Source: Gammaproteobacteria bacterium
Lineage (GTDB): Bacteria > Pseudomonadota > Gammaproteobacteria > UBA9339
DNA length: 7,472 bases
Direction of reading: 5' to 3'
NCBI GenBank assembly: GCA_018814965.1
Contig: JAHIYS010000111.1
Location: forward strand, 1 to 7,472
In this document: piece by piece, positions 1 to 6,949 of the stretch
How positions within the stretch are numbered: position 1 is the stretch's first letter
Layout of the letters: the number at the start of each line of letters is the position of its first letter
The notes under the pieces: model-generated
Database searches by the model: none
Told to the model about the DNA's origin: nothing
The model's input: only the letters and a program-made list of their open reading frames with translations
Position numbers and translations under genes: made by a program

Positions 1-11
1 ATCTATACTCG

Positions 12-974
12 TTAAGCTTCATAAACAAACCCCGTTGGACTAACTGCAACATCGATTTGTTTAACACCATATTTCTTCTGAATTTTATTCTCGGGGAAAC
101 CATCTTTTTTAACTTTACCTAAACCAATAACACTATCACCCAAACCAGAACCGGAGATCTTAGCCCCATAAATATGAGGCTTATTGCGCAAGGAAAAAAC
201 AAGTTCTGACAACATGGTATTATTTACACCCAAAGCATCATGCAACCCTTGATGTATATTGATTAACTCCCCTAATCGAGACCAATCATTATTTTTTATG
301 GCTACTGAAGCTTCTTGAGCACAACTATCTATCGCATTGTAAATGCTAGCAAAAACCTTAGGAAACCTCTTGCGACTAGCAGCTACTATCTTTATAACCT
401 CGGCCGTTGCAACTTTACTACCAGAATAAACTGCAACCAATGGCAAAGAATCATTTATTTTCTTAATTACAATCGGCTCCCTTTTATATGCAAGTACACC
501 ACCAAAAACACTAGCAGCAACATCAGCTCCTGAACCAGAACCTTGCACCAAATTTACTACCGAAACTGCTTGGCGATAAAGAGCCATGTAATCAATATTT
601 TTTTGAGAAAGCCACTGATGCAAAACACCAAGCGTAGCTACTGTAACCGCAGCAGAGGAACCAAAACCAACATTGCTAGAAAAATCAGCGTAAATATTCA
701 AAGTAAAGCCGCAATCTATTTTGTTTAAGTACTTCTTAATTGCAGTCAAAACATAATCATATGGCCTGATAATTTTAAACTTATTTAATGAAACCAAATG
801 ATTACCAAAAGATGAAGAAACAATATTAATTTTATAATCAGAACGAGGGGTTAAACTAACTTTAATCCGATGATTAATCGCGGTGACAATTGCTTGTTTA
901 CGATATAAAACCGCATGCTCCCCCAAAAGCATTAAACTTCCTGGAGCCGAAACCTTATACGAGACAGAGTCCAT
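12..974 (-). CDS. GHMP-family kinase of the mevalonate pathway, probable phosphomevalonate kinase
   Basis: A 320-residue GHMP kinase, probably cytoplasmic, that would phosphorylate a mevalonate-pathway intermediate. Visible motifs: N-terminal motif 1 APGSLMLLGEH (10-20), glycine-rich ATP loop GFGSSAAV (103-110), QGSGSGADVAASVFGG (144-159) with Asp151 aligning with the catalytic Asp of mevalonate kinase, and C-terminal motif 3 KISGSGLGD (272-280). The GSGxDVAASxFGG stretch resembles phosphomevalonate kinases, and mevalonate kinase is already encoded next door, so phosphomevalonate kinase is the preferred reading. A second mevalonate-kinase-like enzyme is the alternative. The usual Lys of motif 1 (APGK) is Ser here. 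The frame is open upstream to an ATG at 1010, but the ATG at 974 has AAGGGG six nt ahead and places motif 1 at the usual distance from the N-terminus. It overlaps the mevalonate kinase gene by 20 nt, so it is co-transcribed and probably translationally coupled. Family is sure; exact substrate is not. Confidence 0.85.
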   Translation of the reverse strand: MDSVSYKVSAPGSLMLLGEHAVLYRKQAIVTAINHRIKVSLTPRSDYKINIVSSSFGNHLVSLNKFKIIRPYDYVLTAIKKYLNKIDCGFTLNIYADFSSNVGFGSSAAVTVATLGVLHQWLSQKNIDYMALYRQAVSVVNLVQGSGSGADVAASVFGGVLAYKREPIVIKKINDSLPLVAVYSGSKVATAEVIKIVAASRKRFPKVFASIYNAIDSCAQEASVAIKNNDWSRLGELINIHQGLHDALGVNNTMLSELVFSLRNKPHIYGAKISGSGLGDSVIGLGKVKKDGFPENKIQKKYGVKQIDVAVSPTGFVYEA

Positions 975-1974
975 TAGATTCCCCTTGTACCGACAAAATC
1001 TCATAATCATGTTGCGCTACAATATCAGAAATATCCTGATCACCAACAACCAAAACAATACCAGCTTTATCACCATAAATAGCACCAGCACCACTGATTT
1101 TAGCCGCATTACCACGAGCCTCTACCTCTGCAATAAAATCTGATACTTTTTTTGGCACCACCCCTATCTCATACAACAGCTCATTATTCTTTCTTATGCA
1201 TTGTTGCAACATTAATAAATCGTTATTCTGTAAAGCCAGATCCATCGCCACCGTAGTTTGGCTAAAATCGTCAGCAAGGGAACTATTTTGTAAATATTCA
1301 GAAACTTTCTCCACGCATTCTCCTGTAGAAGCTTCAGCTTTACCAGTATTGACCAAAACAAAAGGAATATTAGGCAAGTGACGTTTGTTTGTCTCTCCAG
1401 CCGCAAAAAAATAGCAGCCCCCATGAAGTGATAAAAATAGATCTAAACCACTTGAACGTCCATGCTGTAAGTTTTCAATCTCTCTACCAAAATACAAATA
1501 CTTATCTACTGTAAGTTCCTGACCACAATAAGTAACCAAAGCATGAATCAAACTTAAAATAACCGCTGCTGAAGCACCCATACCACAACCGATTGGCAAC
1601 GTTAGTTCTACTTGAATTTTTATGCCGCCATTTATCGTTAAAAACAAATTCTCCATCATATAAATAAAAGCATACTGCACCAACTCTAATGGACAGCGAA
1701 TAACATCTTTAATTTGACATTTACCGACAGTAAACTTTCGATAACGCTTAGAAATTTGTTCTTTCAATTCATGCAATTCATGCAAAGTTATCATGTGCTT
1801 CAAATTATCATTCAAAAACTCAAAGTAGATTCCATGACCAGATTTAGTGCTAATAGTAGTTGTAGCAAAATGATCGATCGCTAAAGCTAAAGCAGGCCTC
1901 CCATAAACAACAGCATGCTCTCCAGATAAAATCACCTTCCCAGGGGCTCTAGCGGTTACTACTATATCTTGCAT
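955..1974 (-). CDS. mvk: mevalonate kinase
   Basis: A 339-residue GHMP kinase that would convert mevalonate plus ATP to 5-phosphomevalonate in the cytoplasm. Motif 1 is RAPGKVILSGEH (9-20) with the expected Lys13. The ATP loop is PIGCGMGASAAV (127-138), slightly altered from GLGSSA. The signature E-x3-HG-x-x-SG-x-D is intact, with Glu167, His171 and Asp178 at the same spacing as the catalytic Glu193 and Asp204 of mammalian mevalonate kinase. Motif 3 is KISGAGAIYGD (292-302), less glycine-rich than the usual GAGGGG. The start is the ATG at 1974, with GGAG eight nt upstream inside the last codons of the HMG-CoA synthase gene; the gap to that stop is only 5 nt. The next gene begins before this one ends. 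Length and motifs fit bacterial mevalonate kinases; other GHMP substrates are unlikely given the operon. Confidence 0.92.
   Translation of the reverse strand: MQDIVVTARAPGKVILSGEHAVVYGRPALALAIDHFATTTISTKSGHGIYFEFLNDNLKHMITLHELHELKEQISKRYRKFTVGKCQIKDVIRCPLELVQYAFIYMMENLFLTINGGIKIQVELTLPIGCGMGASAAVILSLIHALVTYCGQELTVDKYLYFGREIENLQHGRSSGLDLFLSLHGGCYFFAAGETNKRHLPNIPFVLVNTGKAEASTGECVEKVSEYLQNSSLADDFSQTTVAMDLALQNNDLLMLQQCIRKNNELLYEIGVVPKKVSDFIAEVEARGNAAKISGAGAIYGDKAGIVLVVGDQDISDIVAQHDYEILSVQGESNGLCLV
981..986 (-). promoter_or_regulatory. Shine-Dalgarno AAGGGG deciding the start of the second GHMP kinase
   Basis: Minus-strand AAGGGG lies six nt before the ATG at 974, inside the coding end of the preceding mevalonate kinase gene. 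The alternative in-frame ATGs at 1010 and 1004 have no comparable purine-rich element at a usable distance. It therefore supports the shorter 320-residue product. Confidence 0.7.
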
Positions 1975-1979
1975 TTTAC

Positions 1980-3152
1980 TTACTCCACCCTTTCATAAAC
2001 CCTTTGATGTTGTTCCAGAGATTTTAAGCGCAATTTTCCAACGCTCCACACTGGTAATTCAAACAAAACGCCATCTGTAGGTATTTTAAAACTATAAAAA
2101 TCTTCGTATTCAACTATAGACAACTCCTGTCTTTTAGCTAACATTTTTTGGTGATTTTCAAAACGCAACCACCGCTTGTAACCTGCAACCACACGTGCTG
2201 CAAAAAACTCCCCTACACTACCAGAACCGTAACTATATAGCCCCACTAGTTTACCTGTAAGGTCATCACTTACATTTTCAAGCAAAGAGATAACACTTAA
2301 ATATAATGATGCGGTATAACAATTTCCAACCTCTTGATTGTAAATTAAAGAGCTACCGATCTGATGCTCATACTGTTCTTTGGTTAAATTTCCCTGCCCA
2401 CTTATTCTTGCTAATCTTTTATGAGCCTTTTCGACCAATTTTGATAGCGGCACATGGTAACAAAACCGGTCATGATCGGCAAATTCACGCCCGGTCAATT
2501 CAGCATATTGCCGCCAAGTTTCCTCAGCAAACCGAATATAAACTTCACATGATAAACGCCCATCAACAAAGGCATTGTCAGAGTAATTTGGGCGCCAAAA
2601 ATCCATCGTTTCTTGAGTGCAAAATCCAGCCCCCGGATCAATCTCAAGCAATCGCGGATTAGCGCTAAGCAACATCGCAACTGCACCAGCGCCTTGAGAT
2701 GATTCAGCTGCAGAATTAAATTCATAGTGTGCAATATCAGAAGCGATTAGCAGAACTTTTTTGCTTACATTCTGACGTAACCATGCAAGCCCCATTTGTA
2801 AACCAAAGGTAGCGCCATAACAAGCCTGTTTCAATTCAACTACACGACAGCGCTTGGGCAAATTAAATAATTTATGTATATAGGTTGCAGCTGCTTTAGA
2901 AAGATCTACTCCAGTTTCAGTAGCAAACAAAACCATTTCAATATCTGAACTATCATTATTTTGTAAAATATCCCAAACAGCACTAGCCGCTAAGGTCACC
3001 ACATCCTCATTTGGAGGCACAACCGACATCTTTTTTTGCCCCAGATCGTCATAAAACTTAGAAACATCATGACACCGTGCCATGGCAAAAGTTTTTAAAT
3101 CTAAATAATAATTGGGGGTATAAAAACTAAGAGCATCGATTCCGAACTTCAT
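1980..3152 (-). CDS. mvaS: hydroxymethylglutaryl-CoA synthase
   Basis: A 390-residue thiolase-fold enzyme that condenses acetyl-CoA with acetoacetyl-CoA to HMG-CoA, the committed entry to the mevalonate pathway. With the start at 3152 the catalytic residues are Glu79 (FATETGVD), Cys111 (LKQACYGAT) and His233 (YHVPLSK). These are the same positions I recall for the Staphylococcus aureus enzyme, and the length is also nearly identical (about 388 there). That supports both the call and the start. Other family features include the SSQGAGAVAMLL stretch and the C-terminal YSYGSGSVGEFF loop (307-318). ATGs at 3167 and 3158 are in frame but lack a ribosome site, whereas TTAGGA lies five nt before 3152. 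It is the first gene of the operon, followed after 5 nt by mevalonate kinase, and is read from the promoter at 3185-3212. A bacterial-type enzyme; no truncation seen. Confidence 0.95.
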   Translation of the reverse strand: MKFGIDALSFYTPNYYLDLKTFAMARCHDVSKFYDDLGQKKMSVVPPNEDVVTLAASAVWDILQNNDSSDIEMVLFATETGVDLSKAAATYIHKLFNLPKRCRVVELKQACYGATFGLQMGLAWLRQNVSKKVLLIASDIAHYEFNSAAESSQGAGAVAMLLSANPRLLEIDPGAGFCTQETMDFWRPNYSDNAFVDGRLSCEVYIRFAEETWRQYAELTGREFADHDRFCYHVPLSKLVEKAHKRLARISGQGNLTKEQYEHQIGSSLIYNQEVGNCYTASLYLSVISLLENVSDDLTGKLVGLYSYGSGSVGEFFAARVVAGYKRWLRFENHQKMLAKRQELSIVEYEDFYSFKIPTDGVLFELPVWSVGKLRLKSLEQHQRVYERVE

Positions 3153-3157
3153 AACCA

Positions 3158-3163
3158 TCCTAA
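3158..3163 (-). promoter_or_regulatory. Shine-Dalgarno TTAGGA deciding the mvaS start
   Basis: Minus-strand TTAGGA sits five nt before the ATG at 3152. The two upstream in-frame ATGs (3158 and 3167) overlap this element or precede it, so neither could use it. The catalytic-residue numbering of the protein independently agrees with the 3152 start. Confidence 0.65.
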
Positions 3164-3184
3164 CCATTTGATTTTTAAAAGTTG

Positions 3185-3212
3185 ATTATAAACCTAAATC
3201 AGATGGTTGCAA
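3185..3212 (-). promoter_or_regulatory. sigma70-type promoter of the mevalonate operon
   Basis: On the minus strand TTGCAA (3212-3207), a 16-nt spacer and a perfect TATAAT (3190-3185) form a good vegetative promoter. Transcription would start near 3178, giving a leader of about 25 nt before the mvaS ATG at 3152. The -35 box lies inside a perfect 10-bp palindrome, GGTTGCAACC (3205-3214), which could be a regulator site or chance. Confidence 0.65.
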
Positions 3213-3214
3213 CC

Positions 3215-3299
3215 AGAAGGGATCAAGCCCTTATACTTGACAATCTCATCAGCATTACACTCGTACCTCGTTGTCAATAATAAGGGTCTGACCCCTTCT
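3215..3299. repeat. 85-bp imperfect inverted repeat, REP/MITE-like
   Basis: Two 29-nt arms, 3215-3243 and 3271-3299, are inverted copies of each other at 24 of 29 positions, around a 27-nt loop. Each arm has an outer AAGGG(G)TC-type mini-palindrome (for example AAGGG-ATCAAG-CCCTT at 3217-3232) and an inner TTGACAA/TTGTCAA end. A related GGGGTCAGA/TCTGACCCC sequence recurs at 4555-4586. The element fills most of the gap between the divergent mvaS and symporter genes. Short GGGTC-type palindromes of this style are typical of REP-like elements mobilised by Y1 (RAYT) transposases; that link is inference, as no transposase is in the window. No convincing -35/-10 pair for the plus-strand symporter was found in or after it. 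Confidence 0.7.
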
Positions 3300-3343
3300 T
3301 CTTCTTGCTTTTACAAAAATTTTATGTTACTAGACAATGATAT

Positions 3344-4552
3344 ATGAAATTAAATCTATGGCAAAAAGTTCTTATAGGGATGATTCTTGGTGCAATATGT
3401 GGCTACGTATTCCAAGAATATCACCTTATTGCTAAACCAATCGCAACCATATACATGAATATGGTGAGGATGATTGTCATACCAACCGTATTTTTCGCCA
3501 TTCTCTATGGCGTAACAAATATTAGCGACATAAGCTCTCTGGGACGTATTGGCCTAAAAGCTACAGCAATATATGCAGTAGCCACGATAATTGCTGTAAC
3601 ACTAGGCATTGTTCTCGCCTCATTTTTTAAACCAGGACTAGCGGTTCAATTAACCAACCATGGCTTGGATATAACTAACGCCACCATCACCAAAACAACA
3701 CTATCTGGAATTATAGTTGATATGTTCCCAACCAATCCGATTGGCGCCATGGCTGATGGGAATACATTACAAGTAGTAGTTTTTGCTTTTATTTTGGGAT
3801 TAGCTCTTATCCTAACAGGGGAAAAAGCTAATGATGCCAAAAAAATGATCTCCTCTATCACCAGCGTAGTATTTAAGATGGTTGATTTGGTAATCAAAAC
3901 CACTCCAGTCGGCGTATTTGCTATTATGATGTGGATCGTAGGAGCATATGGATTTTCTTTAATCCTAAGCCTAGGAAAACTAGCCGCAGTAATTATGACA
4001 GCTTTTGTGATTCAGTACTTACTATTTGGCATCATGATACTAATATCGGGATTAAACCCTTTAAAATTTTATAAAAAAACCTTTAATATCCAAACAATCG
4101 CATTTGCTACCTCAAGCAGCAAAGCAACTATAGCTACTGCTATTGGTGATCTACAAAACAAAGTAGGGGTTTCAAAACGGGTCGCCGGATTCATCTTACC
4201 GCTTGGCGCCTCTATCAATATGACTGGATCAGCAATATATATCGCCATTTGTGCTTTATTTTTTGCCCAAATAGCAGGAATCGAATTAACCTCGCATCAG
4301 TATATAATCCTTATCATAACATCCACCATTGGATCCATTGGATCAGCAGGATATCCCAGCGGAGCAGTTCTTATGTTAGCCATGGTTTTGCCATCTATAG
4401 GCCTACCGATTGAAGGGATCCCTTTAATCATGGGTATTGATCGTATTCTAGATATGTTCAGAACTGTTGTAAATGTAACAGGGGATTGTGCCGCAACAGT
4501 GATGGTAGATAAGCTAGATCATTCTCTTGATATAAAGAAATACAACGATTAA
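3344..4552 (+). CDS. SDF/DAACS-family dicarboxylate or acidic amino acid symporter
   Basis: A 402-residue inner-membrane transporter of the Glt fold, presumably importing glutamate/aspartate or a C4-dicarboxylate by ion symport. Landmarks in order: hydrophobic TM segments from about residue 8; PTNPIGAMADGN (129-140), as in GltPh; serine-rich hairpin HP1 AFATSSSKATI (253-263); TM7 NMTGS (292-296); HP2 GSAGYPSGAVLML (333-345); and TM8 DRILDMFRTVVNVTGD (366-381). TM8 keeps the counterparts of GltPh D390, D394, R397, N401 and D405, and the retained Arg373 favours an acidic substrate. Unusual: the Asp of the NMDGT motif is Thr294 and the GltPh Thr92 position is Ala80, so the third sodium site looks altered. 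HP1 has Lys259 and lacks the usual Pro. The ATG at 3344 has only a weak ribosome site. The gene is monocistronic, divergent from mvaS and convergent with the cyclase gene. Family certain, substrate not. Confidence 0.93.
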   Translation: MKLNLWQKVLIGMILGAICGYVFQEYHLIAKPIATIYMNMVRMIVIPTVFFAILYGVTNISDISSLGRIGLKATAIYAVATIIAVTLGIVLASFFKPGLAVQLTNHGLDITNATITKTTLSGIIVDMFPTNPIGAMADGNTLQVVVFAFILGLALILTGEKANDAKKMISSITSVVFKMVDLVIKTTPVGVFAIMMWIVGAYGFSLILSLGKLAAVIMTAFVIQYLLFGIMILISGLNPLKFYKKTFNIQTIAFATSSSKATIATAIGDLQNKVGVSKRVAGFILPLGASINMTGSAIYIAICALFFAQIAGIELTSHQYIILIITSTIGSIGSAGYPSGAVLMLAMVLPSIGLPIEGIPLIMGIDRILDMFRTVVNVTGDCAATVMVDKLDHSLDIKKYND

Positions 4553-4586
4553 AAAAGGGGTCAGAAAAGAACAGGTCTGACCCCTT
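4551..4586 (-). terminator. Rho-independent terminator of the cyclase gene
   Basis: A perfect 11-bp inverted repeat, AAGGGGTCAGA (4555-4565) and TCTGACCCCTT (4576-4586), encloses a 10-nt loop. Read on the minus strand the stem is followed by an unbroken run of Ts (complement of 4556-4551), the classical intrinsic terminator form, about 60 nt past the cyclase stop. On the plus strand it begins two bases after the symporter stop codon but is followed by a poorer CATTTC tract, so termination there would be weaker. The stem sequence is related to the repeat at 3215-3299. Confidence 0.75.
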
Positions 4587-4647
4587 CATTTCAACCGACA
4601 GTGTCATTTATATTCCTTAAGAAAAATAATGTCGTCATCGCTGCTAA

Positions 4648-6762
4648 TTATTTATCTTCCATCACCCAAACACCTTCCCATTGTACTGGAGGATTTGCAA
4701 TAAAACCAGAACAACGGCTCATAAGTATTTTTACAACCTTATCATGTGGATACTGCTTATTTAACTCTATAAAAATATCTAATGCGGTCTGCCAATCACC
4801 ATATTCATAGCTAGAAAAAGCTCGATGAAAATCACTATTATATTGCTCCCATGCCAAATCATTCTTAGGATCGCGCTCCCCTATTAACTCATAAATACAT
4901 ACGCCCTGCTTTTTACCTCTTACTGCCACCCTATCTAGCAAACGGAATTTAAATTGGTCTTTAACTTTTTCATAAACAAATTCACTAACCATAATGGTCG
5001 TGCCATAAATTTTATTTAATCCTTCTAAACGACTAGCTAGATTAACTGGGTCTCCTAACGAGGTATAACTCAATCTATCATCAGAACCAACATTACCAAC
5101 AATCACTCGACCAGAACTAATGCCAAAACGAGTAATTACTTCCGGTTTGTTTTCCTGGCGCCATTTTAAATTCAACTCCTGCAGAGTTTTTTGCGCTCTA
5201 AGTGCAGCTTGACATGCATGTAACGCGTGATCAGCATCATCAATCGGCGCACCCCAAAATGCCATAACACCATCTCCAATATACTTGTCGATCGTACCAC
5301 CAGTTTCAATCACCACCTTGGTAATGCACTGAAAATATTCAGACAAATAGAGCATTATCTCTTCAGGCTCAAGACCCTCAGAAAGCCGCGTAAAATCTTG
5401 AATATCAGTAAAAAACAAGGTTAAGTCCTTGGACTCCCCCCCAACTGTAGCAACCTTATTACTAATAATTAATTTTTTCACCAAAGTAATTGGCATATAA
5501 CGTTGAAATGAATGCAATGCGTTCTTCATTTTCATAAAAGAGTCGGCCATATCAGCGATCTCTTTTATCCTAGAAAAAAGATAATGAATCCCATCCCATT
5601 TCAACTGACAGATTAAATTAGCATCTTCAGCTAATCTCCTAATTGGACGACTTAAACTTAATGAAAAAATCGATGCTAGAATGATACCAAGCAAAAGTGA
5701 TAATCCGGTAAATATGGAACCTATCAAAACAATTTTATGAAGCGGAGCAATAATATCATCAATAGGAGTAACAATTGCAACAAACCATGGATAATCACTC
5801 TTTACACCTGATATTTTTTCATATGAAGCAATATATCTCTTGCCCTCAGAAGAAAAAATAAACGGTGATTTGCGGTCATTTTTAAAGATATTAAAAGATT
5901 CCTGTAACCATGTGGCTTTAATTTGAGTAATATTAGGAGTGTTTTCATTAAATACCGTAAGATCACCTTGAGGAGTATACGCAGTCATCAACTCTCCTCT
6001 CATATCAACCACAAAAATAAAGCTATTATTGCTAAGCTTAATATTTTTTACATGGCTAGAAAGCTCCCCAAGCAATATATCTATACCAAAAACACCTTTA
6101 AGATCCCCTTTGACATCATAAACAGGAAATGTAGAAGTAACTCCAAGCTGCGGTTTTTGCTCCCCAATCCTAACAAAACGGTAAACAACCCAAATAAGAT
6201 TTTTATGGATCTGCGCTTGTTGATACCATGGTCTTAAACGTGGATCTAAAATATCTTTAGTCAAGTTTTCTATACTTATTAGCTTCCCAGCGCCATCAAA
6301 ATTCCTCAGCCTAGAACTAATAATATTATCATTATTATCACGGAGAATAACCTCCTCTACAAACCCACCTTTCTCTTTATTTAGCCAGTAAAAATTACCC
6401 TGTGGATCTCCCCAGTAAACCCCTGACAGATTGCTATCATCGACAATAAGGCTATATAAAAACCTAGTAAATTCCGCCTGCCTAGGATCAGTAACTCGCT
6501 CTTTAAACATTCGGTGGGCTGTTGAAACCTTAGTATTTAGGGGTTGTAAATAATTTTCGATTTCCGAAGCAATTTTACCGCTAGACTGAGTGAGGGTGTC
6601 TTTCGCAGATGTGACTAAAATAGAATTAGTAGAAAAATAATTGATCCCGATTATTATGACAGAAACACCAACTAACAAGATTAGCAATATGCTGAGTATA
6701 CTCAATCTAATACTAAACTTGGCTCGCAAAAGTCTTGCCAGAAATTTTATTGACATAATCAT
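4648..6762 (-). CDS. membrane-anchored class III (IIIb-type) adenylate cyclase with extracytoplasmic sensor and HAMP
   Basis: A 704-residue signalling enzyme predicted to make cAMP from ATP. Order of parts: TM1 (about 20-41); a roughly 300-residue extracytoplasmic region with Cache-like features (GVYWGDPQGNFYWL at 114-127, DPRLRPWYQQA at 173-183, GVFGIDIL at 223-230); TM2 (about 343-370); a HAMP-like linker starting SRPIRRLAED (371-380); the cyclase domain (about 440-626); and a 75-residue tail. Catalytic residues are complete: metal Asp453 (FTDI) and Asp497 (IGDG), substrate-specifying Lys493 and Thr567, and transition-state Asn574 and Arg578 (VNLASRLE). Lys plus Thr, instead of Lys plus Asp, is the class IIIb pattern, often tied to bicarbonate response. 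The ATG at 6762 has AAGGA seven nt upstream. Single-gene unit with its own promoter and terminator, divergent from the small peptide gene. The ligand of the sensor is unknown. Confidence 0.92.
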   Translation of the reverse strand: MIMSIKFLARLLRAKFSIRLSILSILLILLVGVSVIIIGINYFSTNSILVTSAKDTLTQSSGKIASEIENYLQPLNTKVSTAHRMFKERVTDPRQAEFTRFLYSLIVDDSNLSGVYWGDPQGNFYWLNKEKGGFVEEVILRDNNDNIISSRLRNFDGAGKLISIENLTKDILDPRLRPWYQQAQIHKNLIWVVYRFVRIGEQKPQLGVTSTFPVYDVKGDLKGVFGIDILLGELSSHVKNIKLSNNSFIFVVDMRGELMTAYTPQGDLTVFNENTPNITQIKATWLQESFNIFKNDRKSPFIFSSEGKRYIASYEKISGVKSDYPWFVAIVTPIDDIIAPLHKIVLIGSIFTGLSLLLGIILASIFSLSLSRPIRRLAEDANLICQLKWDGIHYLFSRIKEIADMADSFMKMKNALHSFQRYMPITLVKKLIISNKVATVGGESKDLTLFFTDIQDFTRLSEGLEPEEIMLYLSEYFQCITKVVIETGGTIDKYIGDGVMAFWGAPIDDADHALHACQAALRAQKTLQELNLKWRQENKPEVITRFGISSGRVIVGNVGSDDRLSYTSLGDPVNLASRLEGLNKIYGTTIMVSEFVYEKVKDQFKFRLLDRVAVRGKKQGVCIYELIGERDPKNDLAWEQYNSDFHRAFSSYEYGDWQTALDIFIELNKQYPHDKVVKILMSRCSGFIANPPVQWEGVWVMEDK

Positions 6763-6798
6763 ACTAAAATCCTTTTCCAGTTAGAACCATGAAATCTC

Positions 6799-6832
6799 AT
6801 TATAGCTCAGGCTAAAGCCTCAGGCTACCTGA
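6799..6832 (-). promoter_or_regulatory. cyclase promoter region with tandem 9-bp repeat
   Basis: On the minus strand a perfect TATAAT (6804-6799) lies 36 nt before the cyclase ATG. The -35 position (TAGCCT, 17-nt spacer) is poor. Directly upstream are two exact copies of TAGCCTGAG (minus strand, 6827-6819 and 6814-6806), 13 nt apart. The outer copy is also part of a 5-bp inverted repeat, TCAGG-CTA-CCTGA (6820-6832). A weak -35 overlapped by tandem sites fits a promoter that needs an activator, but that is inference. Confidence 0.5.
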
Positions 6833-6859
6833 ATTTAAAACAGCTATTAAATTTAATAA

Positions 6860-6887
6860 TTGAAAAGCAGAATTAGAATTGTATAAT
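6860..6887 (+). promoter_or_regulatory. sigma70-type promoter of the small peptide gene
   Basis: TTGAAA (6860-6865), a 16-nt spacer and a perfect TATAAT (6882-6887) make a near-consensus promoter. Transcription would start near 6894, leaving a leader of about 55 nt before the ATG at 6950. It is back-to-back with the cyclase promoter, with about 55 bp between the two -10/-35 edges. Confidence 0.65.
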
Positions 6888-6949
6888 GGTGCTGCTGTTT
6901 AGAATCGGTTACAAATCATAATAGTGTATAAAAACTTATAGGAGCAATC

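Noticed and set aside
12..974. Reading the third operon gene as diphosphomevalonate decarboxylase
   Set aside because: The SGxD catalytic Asp block of the kinases is present, and the decarboxylase-type RS-IFGGF arrangement is not seen.
975..1010. A 12-residue longer N-terminus (MIMRFCRYKG...) for the second GHMP kinase
   Set aside because: No ribosome site at 1010 or 1004, larger overlap with mvk, and a good AAGGGG before the ATG at 974.
2306..2662. A 118-codon plus-strand open frame inside mvaS
   Set aside because: It lies wholly antisense to a gene with all catalytic residues intact, and has no recognisable domain or ribosome site.
3237..3265. TTGACA as a -35 box for the symporter
   Set aside because: No -10-like hexamer at 16-18 nt (the bases there are CTCGTA), and the TTGACA is the inner end of the inverted repeat.
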